Assembly: GCA_014529385.2 (NCBI GenBank) | Contig: CM043948.1 | Span: forward strand, 74,484,791 to 74,548,790 | DNA: 64,000 nucleotides | Direction: 5' to 3' | DNA from: Adiantum capillus-veneris | Taxonomy: Eukaryota > Streptophyta > Polypodiopsida > Polypodiales > Pteridaceae | In this document: positions 36,143-48,595 of the stretch, piece after piece | How the letters are laid out: the number at the start of each line of letters is the position of its first letter | Numbering within the stretch: the first letter of the stretch is position 1 | The notes under the pieces: model-generated | Told to the model about the DNA's origin: nothing | Databases searched by the model: none | The model's input: the letters and a program-made list of their open reading frames with translations, nothing else | Translations under genes and position numbers: made by a program

Positions 36143-37330
36143 TTATGTATTCCCATCCTCACTATCAGTCTCACGCATGTTCACTTCCAATTGAATTCCA
36201 TGTGTGTGACCCTCATCAACGTTAAGTTTACCAGAGTCAAGGTTTTCCACTATGGTGTCAATGGCTACCAAGGTTTCAGGTGAAGGCATATCTACCATGA
36301 GAACCTCATAGAAGTTTTGAGAGGAATACCCTGAGGAGAATCCTTTAGATTTAAAGTTGTTTTGGAGGATATACAAACAACTGAACCCACCACTTGTTTT
36401 CCTTTGTCCATTGTTCTCAAGGCTGAGGAAGAAGATGCATCAAGATGTCCCCCTGTATTACTATGGAAGAGAGGCCTTGAATTTAAAGCTGTTTTGGAGG
36501 ATATAAAACCTCTGAATCCACCACTTGTTTTCCTTTGTCCATTGTTCTCAAGGCTGAGGAAGAAGATGCATCAAGATGTCCCCTTGTATTACTATGGAAG
36601 AGAGGCCTTGGATTGGAGGGAGCTAGACAACTAGGTGTTCTAACATAAATTGGTGTAGCATGTATAATCTTGGAATTAGGGATAGTATTCCCTTTTCCTT
36701 GATCCCCTTTAGATACAATTTTACCATATATCTATTCCCTAGGAACCATAGTTTTACTACCTGGGTAAGAGGGGATAAGATCCATTGCTCGGTTAACGAA
36801 AGGATGATTTTTTGGAGAATTGGCCCAGATTACCACAATGGAAGTAAGACCCTGGCAGCTTTCCCCGTTTGAAAAAGAGCACTAACTTGCCCAAATATCC
36901 AAATCTTTTTCCATGGTATCGGGAGATTTTTCATCGGTTTGCCAGAGAATACATGCTTTGTTCATGTTAGGGCAATGGATAGTAGGTGAAATTAATACTT
37001 TCTCCAAGGAGGCTGCTAGCTTGCTGATACATGGCCACAAGAAAGTTGGAAGATCCAAAAATTCAACCCACACTAGGCATTTTGTAAGCATTTATTCCTT
37101 GATCAATTTGATCGGCTGCCAAGGGATAATATAGACTAATTGGCCACACATGATTATAGTAGGAGAAGACAACAATGCCATTTTATCTTCCCTCTTGAAG
37201 AACAACAATTCAAAAAGACCGGAACCAGAGTAAAAGTTCTTATCCACAACTAGATTCTTAAACCTAGCATCAATTCCATTAGCGATTGCTGCTAAATATG
37301 CTAGCTTTCTAGTTGAAAAGAGTACCACAA
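36143..37330 (-). pseudogene. LINE ORF1 (gag-like, DUF4283 type, zinc knuckle)
   Basis: Upstream of ORF2 on the same strand. About 37330-36880 reads RKLAYLAAIANG ... GQLVYIIPWQP, then KCLVWVEFLDLPTFLW, matching the RNA-binding DUF4283 region of plant LINE ORF1 (WQP...WVxLxxLPxxxW). At about 36880-36820 LPGSYFHCGNLGQFS is the remnant of a CCHC knuckle. 36376-36143 is an acidic tail. Broken by stops and frame changes. Together with ORF2 it makes the LINE nearly full length, about 31.7-37.7 kb. Confidence 0.75.
36351..36612. repeat. 132-bp tandem duplication in LINE ORF1
   Basis: Copies start at 36351 and 36483 and share TTGTTTTCCTTTGTCCATTG, TTCTCAAGGCTGAGGAAG and AAGATGCATCAAGATGTCCC. The period of 132 bp (44 codons) would have kept the reading frame. 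Confidence 0.9.
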
Positions 37331-37922
<592 letters not shown>

Positions 37923-38594
37923 AGGCATAGGGTGTGTTGCAAGGGGCGGATCTCGGTGGTGATGGAGTGTAGTTTCCTGCAATACAATGGACGGTGATAT
38001 GGGTGGCCCAAATGCAAGCGACCAGTGGATGCACTAAAGACAAGGGCAAGAAAAATAAGAAGAGTGGAAAGATTGACAGGCCATCCAACAAAGGAAACTA
38101 TTCACTAAGGTGGATGAGGAGGATATTAAAGTGTAGGTATGATAGTGACTGAGGATGGGTTGGGAAATAAAACAAGATTGAAGACCTAAGGCTGAGATGG
38201 TCACAATGGCGGTGCAAGCAAGTGATGTTGGTAGCCCATGGCAGCACACATATATGGTGATAAGGACTCAAGACAAACCAGTGGTTGAGATACCGGGGTG
38301 GGGGGAATCTTAGAGTTAATGGATTTAAAAAAAAGCAACACCAGTAGAAGAGTAGTAGAGTTGTGAGTTCCATTGACATTGATCCTCTTATGTATAGGCT
38401 ATTGTGACTTTTCACCTTGTTTTCATAATCGTATTTAAATTTATCATATTTTCGTACTCGTATGATATTGGCATATTATATACCAACCTCTCATCATTGA
38501 TGTTTAATTTTAGCAAAAAGCAATGGCCAATGAAATTATGCACAAGGTAACAATAGCATATCCTTTTAGGTCTATGGTATTCAATGTACAGGGG

Positions 38595-38833
38595 TGTTGA
38601 ATCGCCTATAAAGAGTTATGAGGGTCCTAAAGTGCCTTGAAAATTTATTCATGAGTTTGTAGCTTGGTTTGGCTGATTTTGGGTCCCTATGATATATCAT
38701 GCATGATGTCAAATGATCTACCTATGTTAGGCTCTCTATATAATAAGCCTTTTGTACACACTCTTAGTCGTATTAAGCATTCAAGTTCAAGCATTTTACA
38801 TTTGATTGCATTGAGTCTCTCCTTCTTTCTTTC

Positions 38834-38879
<46 letters not shown>

Positions 38880-38902
38880 TCCACCCATTATAGATCCTAA
38901 CA
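38595..38902 (+). mobile_element. Probable copia 5' LTR
   Basis: Candidate start TGTTGAATCG at 38595 and end CCTAACA at 38902, immediately followed by a primer binding site. A (CA)n tract (38839-38878) lies inside. The right end is well supported by the primer site. The left end rests only on the TG terminal word, since no second LTR was found. Confidence 0.6.
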
Positions 38903-38904
38903 CT

Positions 38905-38918
38905 TGGTATCAAAGCCT
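38905..38918 (+). other. Primer binding site, initiator tRNA-Met type
   Basis: TGGTATCAAAGCCT two bases after the LTR end matches the classic plant copia site (TGGTATCAGAGC) with one change. It fixes the orientation of the element as + strand. Confidence 0.8.
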
Positions 38919-40200
38919 ATAGAGGATTGAACGTTGTTTATGGTGTAGCCACATTAGCAAGTTTTCTCTCTTGCTTTGCATGCGCATTTCTCTAACCAGT
39001 GGCCTTGCTACTATCATAAGAAAAGCGAAAAGAAGGTGTATTACTTTGAATTGGATGGGAGCATTTTGAGAGTAAGTAGCCTATGTTAGTAATATATTGG
39101 GTGTTTTCAACCCATCCCTCAGTGGGTGACTCTCTGGTAGCCTCACCCTCTCTAGCAAGGCATCTCAACTACAACTACTAATAGGTAACCCCGCAACTTG
39201 TTATAAGCTAACATCTATCATGAGTTTTTGTTCATGGTAAATGGACTTATTCTCAAAAGCTCACACACTCACAATCACGAGTGGCAAACTTCCTAAGAGC
39301 TAGAATAGCAAAATTAAATTCGTATTGAATGGTGCATTCTACACATATAGCCTCAGAGGATATGTGGCACTATTTTTGGTGTAGCTCTAAAGCTAGTGAA
39401 TCCATTACAACAATGAATGTGCATACTCAATGCCAATGGCTATTCTTGGCAAAGGAATGCATCAAGTAGCTATATCACTTGCCCAAGATAGTGGGGTTGG
39501 GAAGCATCTTCTACAAGTGGTAGATAGGAGGCATTTGCAAGCTTGACGGTAGCCACTGTAAGGGTTAAGATCGAGTCCTCAGTTGGATTTCATCTCTGAG
39601 CGCATAGAGTACATGAATTACTAGGCCAGCTAGCATGCAAGCTTAGATCCTCAATTTTATTTTGAGTTTGCAAGAGTTTTCACACAAGATTCATTGCTGT
39701 ATTTGTAGAGTGTTATCTCAGCTCATCTTGGAATTGGCACAAGACTGCTCATTTGATTCTTAAATTCTCAAGCTACATCAAGCAAGGACAAAGTTGCAAT
39801 CGGCATTTCTTTTATGCTAGAAAATGTGCGAGCCATTCTCATCACTGGCAAGCATCGACAAACAAACCTTGGTGGAAAGCATGCAATCATATGCTCTACT
39901 TCTGACAGCGGCAATCAATACAGGAAGCCTCGCTCTCAAGTCCCAAGCTCCCTTTTTCTCCAAGTTCTCGTTCCCACGGCACAATGAAGCTCACAAGGAG
40001 AGATCTTTTGGAGGTCTTTTAAGGGAGAGTTCCCACATATGAAAAAATAAATTAAAAAATTAAATATAAAAAAAATCAACAAAGTTTTAGGATTTTCTCT
40101 TACTTAAGCAGATTCACATCAAGCAACTTAATAACATTCAAAGGCAATCTTCAAAGGTTTCACAGCAAAGCAAAAGGCATCTTGCTACTTCCTACTCTAA
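38919..40200 (+). other. Copia leader region, no gene recognised
   Basis: About 1.5 kb lies between the primer site and the gag remnant, far more than the usual copia leader, so an internal insertion is likely. No domain was seen. Confidence 0.4.
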
Positions 40201-40275
40201 AGAGTGGCTTCACCTTGGTGAAGCCACTCTTCACCAAGGTGAAACTACGTCACCTTGGTGAAGTAGTTTTGCCTC
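40201..40275. repeat. Cluster of nested palindromes (TCACCWWGGTGA)
   Basis: 40201-40230 is a palindrome with 14-bp arms (AGAGTGGCTTCACC) around a 2-nt centre. Directly after it TCACCAAGGTGA and then TCACCTTGGTGA repeat, the latter within a second palindrome with arms AACTAC/GTAGTT. The three cores are 19-22 bp apart. Confidence 0.8.
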
Positions 40276-40444
40276 GGTGGAGAGGAGCTTCACATCTACT
40301 TTGTCATAAGTAAATCAAAGTTTTTAAAATTTTATGCACCCAAGCACAACAATGTTTTGAAATCCATACCTATTGATTGCACGATTGTAAGGAGTTTAGA
40401 CATTGGCCTTGGCATTAAATCCAAGTGCTAAGACTGCTCAAAGG

Positions 40445-41030
40445 TGTAATGGAAGCAAAAGGGCTTAGAAATTTTAACGAGAAGGGCTTTCACACTTGGA
40501 AAACCAAGTTGAAAGGCTACTTAATGAAAAAACAGTTATGAGGAGTAGTCAAGACAACAATTAGTGACCCTTAATCCATTGATGGAGGACACGTAAAATA
40601 ACCAGCCAAAGAAGAGCAAGCATTAGGAATATAATCACTGCGCTGCATGATAATTATGTACACTTTATCGATGATTGTGAAACCTCATCAGTTGCATGGG
40701 AAGCGCTAGAAAAGAATTTTGGAGCAAGGAAGAAGAAGAGCAAAGTAAGCTTAAAAAAGGATCTATAAAAATTGAAAATGGAACCTAACAAAGATATTGT
40801 AGACCAGGTCAATCACCTTAATAGCATGACCACACAACTAGCCTATGTGAACAATGCAGTTTCAGAGGAGGAAAAATTGTAGTTCTTCTAGCAGCCTTAC
40901 CGCCTAGCTTTGACCAGATAGTGACCATCATTGAAGAGAAAGATCCAATACCGGATTTTCAAGATGTAATCAACTCTTTAATGTCGAAGGAGAAGAAGCA
41001 AGGGAGCAATGTTACTTCAAGGGGAGGAGA
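40445..41030 (+). pseudogene. Ty1/copia gag, broken
   Basis: Reads (K)GFHTWKTKLKGYLMKK, ALHDNYVHFIDDCE, SSVAWEALEKNFGA, VNHLNSMTTQLAYV and LAALPPSFDQIV in order. These are hallmarks of the copia gag (UBN2/DUF4219 type), which coats element RNA. Several stops and shifts break it. No zinc knuckle, integrase or RT follows, so only the 5' part of the element survives, downstream of the LTR and primer site at 38.6-38.9 kb. Confidence 0.8.
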
Positions 41031-41513
41031 TTTTATCTACCTCTCAAAACATAACCTCACGATGTCCAATCGTTATGGACATCGTTACGAAACTTGAGGG
41101 CTAGTTTCTATACACCTAGAGGACACTACCCTAAAGTCTCTACCCCAATATAATATCTACACACACACACACATGCAATCACACTCACGTATGATGTCTG
41201 ACAGTAAAATACAGGTCATCGATTTTGAACGTGATTTCGCCTAAGGCGTAGCTTGTCTCGCCGTAAACGCGTGGATATATAACAATAATGAAATAGACAC
41301 ACGGATAGGGAGAAAACTCACATTGAAGCTGGAGGAAGAGCTCTTCATGAGGAATCCAGAACTATGCGTTCTTGGCATTGATTCGTAGCTCTCCCCGTAG
41401 CTAATGTGTTGATGGAGTCACCTTAGCAATGTCGCTCCTGTAGCATGCGTGTAGAGAGAAGGAAGACCCACTCACACATGGCACAACATACATAACATAG
41501 TTGAGCCCAAGAA

Positions 41514-41600
41514 TCTATACATATATTAAAAAGAGAGGACCTACATCCACGTCGTAAGGTTTGCTTGCAACCACGCCTCTAAAGTGCCAGTGTCAACATC
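41514..41600 (+). mobile_element. Helitron-like 5' terminus
   Basis: TCTATACATATATTAAAAAG begins after an A at 41513, the Helitron 5' pattern. It shares the terminal style but not the body with the copies at 5763 and 43732. 3' end not found. Confidence 0.4.
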
Positions 41601-41795
41601 GATTGTATTTCCACCTCGCATCGGCCTTCCACCTCACCATCCCATCCCACTAGGCTCGTTGCTTTGGCATTGAGATGCGGAGGCGCACTGAGGCATTGGG
41701 TACACTCACGATCAAGTGCATGTGTTAAGTTGCAGGCTCCCACTCATGGCATGCACTTATAAAATGGCGATGCACTATCATGGGCTTCTCTCTTC

Positions 41796-42659
<864 letters not shown>

Positions 42660-42660
<1 letters not shown>

Positions 42661-43587
42661 GAGAGAGAGAGAGAGAGAACTGCAACATCGACAATTCAAG
42701 CCCTTTCCCTCTAGTCTCCATATGTTGTTGGGTTTCCTCTCCCCTCCCCCTCCCTCTCTCTCTCTTTCTCTATTTGCGCAGAATTATAGTGGTAGCAAAA
42801 GCGACGTTTAAAATCCTCTACCATTTTAGAAAGGCAACGGAATTTTAGGGTTTGCAGACATTTTCAGGGTTTGTAGATATCATGTATGATTTTTGCAATT
42901 CTCTAGAAATTTTAACCGCTTGAAAATACACAAATTGAGGGTTTTTTTTTTTGGAAACACTGCTCCGTTTGCTGTGAAAAACATCCCTCTTGCTCTCTCA
43001 TACTCGAGCCCACCAAAAATCAAAGATTTGCTACGTTCCGATTTTTACTTTTTGAATATAGATATAAAACTAAATGTTTTTTAAAAAATGTAGAGCTACT
43101 ATATCCCACCCAATGTTAAAAAAAAACCTAGATTTATTGTATTTTAACTAGTTAAAAGTGCAAAATCTCGGCTAGCTTTTGAGCCTAGAAAACTGGCAAA
43201 ATTTTACAAGTTTTATGAAATACCGCAAATGCTTCAAATTTTGGCCTCAAAACTGAAAGTGTGTGAAGGGTGCCCTTATTTTGTTTGGTTAGGAAAATGT
43301 TTTGGGCAAGCCTTGATCCCACCTAAAAATTTCAACGCTCTCTCTCTCTCTTTTGGATTGTTGAGGTCTCTTAGGATTGCTTTGATGATGTTTTTGTTTC
43401 TCTCCTTCTTTTGTGTACGGTTTGTGTCTGATGTTAGTTGTAGAGAGCACGACCATTTCTTTTAGGACTCTGAACAAAGTTTGTTGAATACCCAAATATG
43501 TTGGTGTTAATCAAGGCTGCAAATTCATTCTTTTGTGCTCTATCTAACCTCTCCTATAAGATGACCACAAAATAGCTTAAGGTTCCT
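42660..43587. other. Intergenic, no gene recognised
   Basis: (GA)n at about 42653-42678; otherwise nothing recognisable on either strand. Confidence 0.5.
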
Positions 43588-43731
43588 TCTCTATATATAT
43601 ACTATATATTAAGGAGACTGGTTTTCCAGTGCCATGTGTCAAAGTTTGCTGCATCCGGTGAGTTCCGGTTTATATGAGTGAGGGGGAGAGGGGGAGAGAG
43701 AGAGGCCGCCGAAGGCGGCTGGTCGTACTAG
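43588..43731 (+). mobile_element. Mini-Helitron with 3' hairpin and CTAG end
   Basis: The 5' side reads TCTCTATATATATACTATA followed by TATTAAGGAG. The 3' side has a perfect hairpin (GCCGCC, loop GAA, GGCGGC; 43705-43719), 8 nt, then CTAG at 43728-43731 followed by T. A hairpin about 10 nt before CTRR is the defining Helitron 3' end. The 140-bp element carries no genes. The base before the 5' end is not A, so the exact start is uncertain. Confidence 0.65.
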
Positions 43732-43850
43732 TCTATATTAAAAAGACAGAAGTGAGCTCCACGTGGCTGCAAATCCATACAGCCAAAGGGCTCACTCCTT
43801 TTTATCTCCATCATCTCCATGTTAGATGGCAACGTGGCTTACTCCATTGG
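43732..43850 (+). mobile_element. Second Helitron 5' end, abutting the first
   Basis: TCTATATTAAAAAGACAG starts at the very next base after the CTAG of the element to its left. Its first 110 bp match those at 5763 (GTGGCTGCAAATCCAT, CTCACTCCTT). No unambiguous 3' end of its own was found before 45.1 kb. Confidence 0.55.
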
Positions 43851-44942
43851 GTTGCGGGTGTAGTGGGAGTAGGTCAAATGGGCAGCTCAGTCGACACCTC
43901 AACATCTATGCAAGGGTCTTGGAACAGTGCCAAGAGAGTGGTGCTAGCAATAGCCTACAATAGCCTCAAGCTGCAGGACCATTGTGGTGCCAATTTACAA
44001 CAGCCTCTAGCTGCAACCCTCCCTCTCTCTCTCTCTCTCTCCAAACTTTACCTGTGCCTAATATAATGTAGGCATCCAAGCGTCCTCTCTCTAGACATAT
44101 CGAGCCCACACACACATAGATAGAGGGTGCACCCATTTCAAGAAGTTGCACAGGCAGAGCTTCGAGGGCATTTGGTTGGTATTTGGCATAGCTCATGTTG
44201 GGCCCTGCTGCCTCCGCCTATTGTAGCACGTTGCATAGGTTGCGGCTGCTCTTATCTTTGCTCAACTTCCTTCTTTCTCTCACTCTTTGACGTGCTTCAC
44301 TTCCTTAACACGAGCACAAATGTGCTACAAGGTTGCTATGGCTAGCATAGTTTCAGCCTGAATATCTACATCATCATCTACATTGGTTGTGTGCACGTAC
44401 AATTACGTGAGGATGTTTTTTTCCCTCTCCCTCGACCAGTGCACGTAGAGAGAGAGAGAGAGAGAGAGAGAGAGCCATGTCCGCAGCTTGAGGCTGAGCC
44501 ATCGGCAAATAGAGAGAGTGAGATCACTTGCTGTGCACGATGTTGAAGAGTTGCAGCCTGGAGGTGGGTTTTTTGTTTTGTTTTGTAATTTAATACGAAG
44601 CTAAGATCAGCCCTGCAAGAGCTTGATGAAAATGATGTAGGCCTCTCACTTTCAATTGAACAGGGCGGCTCTCTCTCCCTGTCTCTCAATTTTTCTCTCT
44701 AAGCATTATATTGATAGTAAATTAATTATGGTTATCATTTTAATGCAGGAAAAGAAGCAATTTTACCAATAAACTTGATGCTGCTTAAGCTCCTTGGGCT
44801 CTTTTGAATTTTCATTTGAGAGTTTCTAAATTGATTGTGTATTCCACATAAGGACTTATAAGAGAATTTGAGTATTCATAATTATTTCACTCTACCTTTA
44901 AGTTTTATCGTTTAACCAATTTTGTTCTATGCAAATGCTAAG
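43851..44942. other. Helitron interior or intergenic, no gene recognised
   Basis: Contains CT/GA tracts at about 44025-44042 and 44447-44474; no coding homology seen. Confidence 0.4.
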
Positions 44943-45060
44943 CTATACTATATATTAAGCGGGGAGGAATTTCGGCCCTCCCTCTAACCACATGGAAAAA
45001 GGAGCTTCCTCCAATGGTGCTCATTGCAACCCTAACGACACAATGATTGTTCACATAGAT

Positions 45061-45131
<71 letters not shown>

Positions 45132-45142
45132 CCGCCTACTAG
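44943..45142 (+). mobile_element. Third Helitron-like unit with (GA)n and CTAG end
   Basis: CTATACTATATATTAAG at the 5' side is almost the same as the start of the 43588 unit. The 3' side is (GA)n (45068-45130), then GGCCGCCTACTAG ending at 45142 and followed by T. It shares AGAGAGGCCGCC and TACTAGT with the intact end at 43701-43732 but lacks the second hairpin arm. It is probably a decayed copy of the same family. Confidence 0.5.
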
Positions 45143-45427
45143 TGATTTAAATAAAAGTCTCTTTTAGGGTTACAAGGGTTTATTCTATATACCTTAACCC
45201 TAAGTTGGGTATTTTAGCTAAGAGAGGTACTAATTACAATTATTGACTGAATTTGACTCTCCATCCACTTTCATCATTACAGGGGTTTTCCCAAGATTTA
45301 CAACATTAAAAGGACTTCCCGTAATCAGTGAGCTACAATAGCCGGATTTAGGCAAAAATGATATAGTTAATTAATGTGCCTCCGTTCACCGCTTGGATTT
45401 GTCGTGTGTTGGTCAATTGCTTTAACA
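45143..45427 (-). mobile_element. LTR (3') of an older - strand LTR retrotransposon
   Basis: On the - strand the LTR starts TGTTAAAGC at 45427, directly after a polypurine tract (GCGAGAGGGGGGAG, 45428-45441). It holds a TATA-like GGTATATAGAATAAACC and then TTGTAACCCTAAAAGAGA, a string shared with the LTR at 62553. The outer end is unclear: a Helitron-like end lies at 45142, so the LTR may be truncated there. Confidence 0.55.
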
Positions 45428-45848
45428 CTCCCCCCTCTCGCGTTCTTGTCGTCCCCGACAAGACTTGTTGTCTTTTGCTGGGGCTTCCTTTGCTTTGTTT
45501 TGAAGGTCACTGTCAATTGTTGGAGATGAGCCTTCGCTTGTGATTTGTCACTCTCTTTAAAGGATTCTCTTGTGTACAAAGGGTAATGGATTTTGTTGAC
45601 AAGGCTTTTCTACAACTTGTTATAAATGTCCCTTTCTTGATGATTGTTCCTTGCGTCTTCGTCTTTGAGTACTTTACTTCTCATGAAACTTTTGTTGTAG
45701 CTTGTACTTTAGTTTTTGTGACCATGATTTGTGTGGAGAAGTTTGTGTGGCTTTACCACTTTGTCTTGTGAGACAACCATTCTTTGTACCTCCTTAGTAA
45801 GATACCTGGTACCTTTTGTTGTTTTTTTTAAAATTTTCTTTGATGTAT
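45428..45848 (-). pseudogene. 3' end of an LTR-retrotransposon pol, split by a later insertion
   Basis: The - strand frames here end at the polypurine tract (DDKNARGG is encoded by it), the normal place for the last codons of a retrotransposon polyprotein. No catalytic domain is left. The left end of the 12-kb gypsy element at 45849 interrupts it, so the rest should lie beyond 57936; I could not recognise coding there. Confidence 0.4.
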
Positions 45849-48519
45849 TGATAGCCGTTTTTTCGGCTCTCTGTAATTGCCATAGTGAGTTATCTGACCC
45901 TATCAAATCACTCAAACACTGTGGTTACCCTCACCCTTTCACTGTATATAGGTGCGTGTGAGTTAGGGGACTTTTCCCATATCTCCTTAGTGAAATAAAA
46001 AACCCTCAATTAGCTAGTCATTGGGCTAGTTGAGCAAAAAAATTAAAAAATATATAAAATATAAGTATATTATGGTCCATTTGTGTGTAAATATTTCATT
46101 GTATATAGGGCCTAAATAAAAGGATTTTTCATAATTATTGTGGTATTTATTTAAATATTTCTACCTATGGTGTGTTATTTATGCTATGTACATTGACTCA
46201 CCATTACCATATTTTTTCTTATCATTTTGCATACTCTTTATTCCATATAAAAATAATTTCATGCAAGCTTCTCTTATTTTTGGTGTAACTCCATCCCAAC
46301 AAAAATCCAAAAAAACTAGTTCTATTTATGTGTATATTTTTTTCACTATTGTGATTTTTTCCTTCCTACATATATTCTCTATTACTCTCATAAATTAGAC
46401 CACCAAAAATATTCATCTTTTTATGGTAGACTTATAATGAGAGAGATTTATTTTGACCCCTTTATATTTTTCCACCTATATTATTTATATTTGACGTGTA
46501 CATATTTTTTAGACCCCTCAATATTTGATTTTCTTAGTTGTACTATTCACTTATATCATGATCTCAACAATATCTTCAATTATAGACCTACCAAATAAGG
46601 TCAAGGGTAGGTGGCATGCATACATGCACTATGGAGGGCTCACTCTTGGAGGTACTCAAAAGAATCATCCAAAGAAGGACCCCACAAGGACCTTGTGCAG
46701 TGGAAAAAAATGATCGGTTTTGCTGAATTTTTAAAGTTCACTTGCTCTCCGAATTTGAAAAGGTGATACAAACAAAAGTTGTAGCTCGTGGGCTGAACTT
46801 TTGCCTCAAATTTTTTCATATTTTTTTGAGGTACGAGCTGTGAGCTATGATTTTATTAGTGGACCCTAGTTTTCCCATGTTATGCAGCCACACTCTCTCT
46901 TCCACTTTATCATTTTCCTCTTTCACACACACTTCTCCACTCATCATCCCCACCTCTCTCACCCCTCCTCTCTGCACCCTACTCACCTTCTCCTCAACCT
47001 TGAAGAATAAGAGAAACCATGGTGAACTCATACCTCCCACACACAATTCCATTCCAAAATTGACCACCTAGTCTCATTTTTCCTCCTCCAATTTACCCAT
47101 ATCTATCAAAAAAACCACAAAATTCAGCCTCTTCTCTTAAAAGACAGCATCATGGTGGTTGATTACTCAGCTTCAATTACCTTGTCTCTCAAGGAAGGTC
47201 AAGAGTGGAGAAAAAATGTACCGTCAAAGCTAGTGGACCGTCAACAAGCGTCAAAATTGGCCCTACTCAAGACACTTGGAGCATCAACCTTGTAAGAAAT
47301 CCACCTTTTCTTACCTCTTAAGAGTTTTTCTTCCTTATTTGTATCCTACATGGATACTCCCATTGTAAATATCCAATTCCATTTGTAAATTAATACTAAC
47401 TCTACTAACACTAACCCACTATGAAAAGTCCTATCACCTCCATTTCTCTCCTCTCTCTTTCCCCACCAACTTCTTGATAATTCCAAGCAAAAGAAATTAG
47501 ATAAATTGCTGAAAATATAACCCAACCATGGTTAGAGGAGTAACCCTAGCCTTCAAAATTGCTATAAAAGGAGGGTGTAGCTAGCACAAAAAGGGGAGCC
47601 ATAAGCAAGAGCACTATGCTATAGCTTGAGAAGCCAAGCTGAACCTCTCTAGAAGGAGCTCTTGAGTGGAAGCTCATTGTCTTATGCATGTGCATGTGTT
47701 GTAATAGGGGATTAGCAAGGGAACTCTATGCCATTGTAAGAGAGAGAGTGATCATTCAATTGAGAGTAGGAAATCTATCATTTCTCCTACTAGTGTAAGC
47801 CCAACATTTGTTGAATCAAGGTGGGTGGATTTGGACTAAGCTTGGATACTTTGTCTCCCTTCCAACGTGAAGTAATGGGCAACAATGATGCGTAAGTATC
47901 TTGGTGTTTTTTTGTTAAGTTCTTGATAGCTTGTCTCTGGTGTTGTCATCAATCTAGCCATAAATCCCACATACTGTAAGAGGGCGACAGGGTGGAGAGG
48001 ACTCCCCTGGCCTTAACACAGTGATTGGGGTGGCTTTTCTTGTGATGTGTTGTGGTGAAATTTACGCAAGCTATGTTGAACATATACTAATCTCACTTTG
48101 ATTTGTCATGACAGATTTGTAAGAAGGCATTAGTGCAACAAGCACCCCCTTCCCCCCTCTCTCCCTTTCTTACATATATATATTTATGTTTGCTTGATCA
48201 TTAACGATACACTTCAAAGCAGCCCGAGCACCATCTCTCTCTCTCTCTCGCTCTCGTGTTTTAGTGTGTGAAAGTGTTCCATTGGTGTTAGGGTTAGTGT
48301 AAATTCCTTGCTTGTTTGTGGGTTGCTCTAACGATTCTCCTCTTTTGCGTCCTAGTTCGCTCTTAAACTAAGTGGTGCCCCTTGTGTAGTTGGGATTTGG
48401 TTGGGGGTTTGTTGTTTTGGTTTGTGTTGTGTTGTGCCCCAGCCCCATTGAGCAGCACGGGAGCCTTGAAGGGTGTCTAGAGGTTGCTCTTCTTGTTGCC
48501 CCCGCCCCGGACCGCCTCA
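45849..48519 (+). mobile_element. 5' LTR of the 12-kb gypsy element
   Basis: 2671 bp, from TGATAGCC to ACCGCCTCA. It matches 55237-57932 at roughly 98-99% by eye apart from indels. The 4-bp word GTAT precedes it (45845-45848) and also follows the 3' LTR (57933-57936). TATA box TATAAAAG at 47563-47570. A CT tract near 48236-48250 is short here and greatly expanded in the 3' LTR. Frames inside are not genes. Confidence 0.95.
47563..47570 (+). promoter_or_regulatory. TATA box of the 5' LTR promoter
   Basis: TATAAAAG in the only plausible promoter context of the LTR, about 950 bp before its end. The equivalent site is deleted in the 3' LTR. Confidence 0.6.
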
Positions 48520-48522
48520 AAT

Positions 48523-48540
48523 TGGTGCCCCCACGGAGGA
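48523..48540 (+). other. Primer binding site of the 12-kb gypsy element
   Basis: TGGTGCCCCCACGGAGGA starts 3 nt after the LTR end and has the required TGG (pairs with tRNA CCA). A close relative, TGGCGCCCCCACGGAGGA, lies at 60242. I cannot name the tRNA. Confidence 0.75.
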
Positions 48541-48595
48541 AAGGCTTGTGTATGTTTTGTGAAGGCTCAGCCTTTAGTATAATCAAGTAGCTTGC

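Noticed and set aside
36362-36634. 90-codon + strand frame
   Set aside because: Antisense shadow of the duplicated 132-bp segment of LINE ORF1.
46138-47071. Several frames repeated at 55526-56459
   Set aside because: They are inside the two LTRs of the same element; the repetition is the LTR pair, not a gene family.
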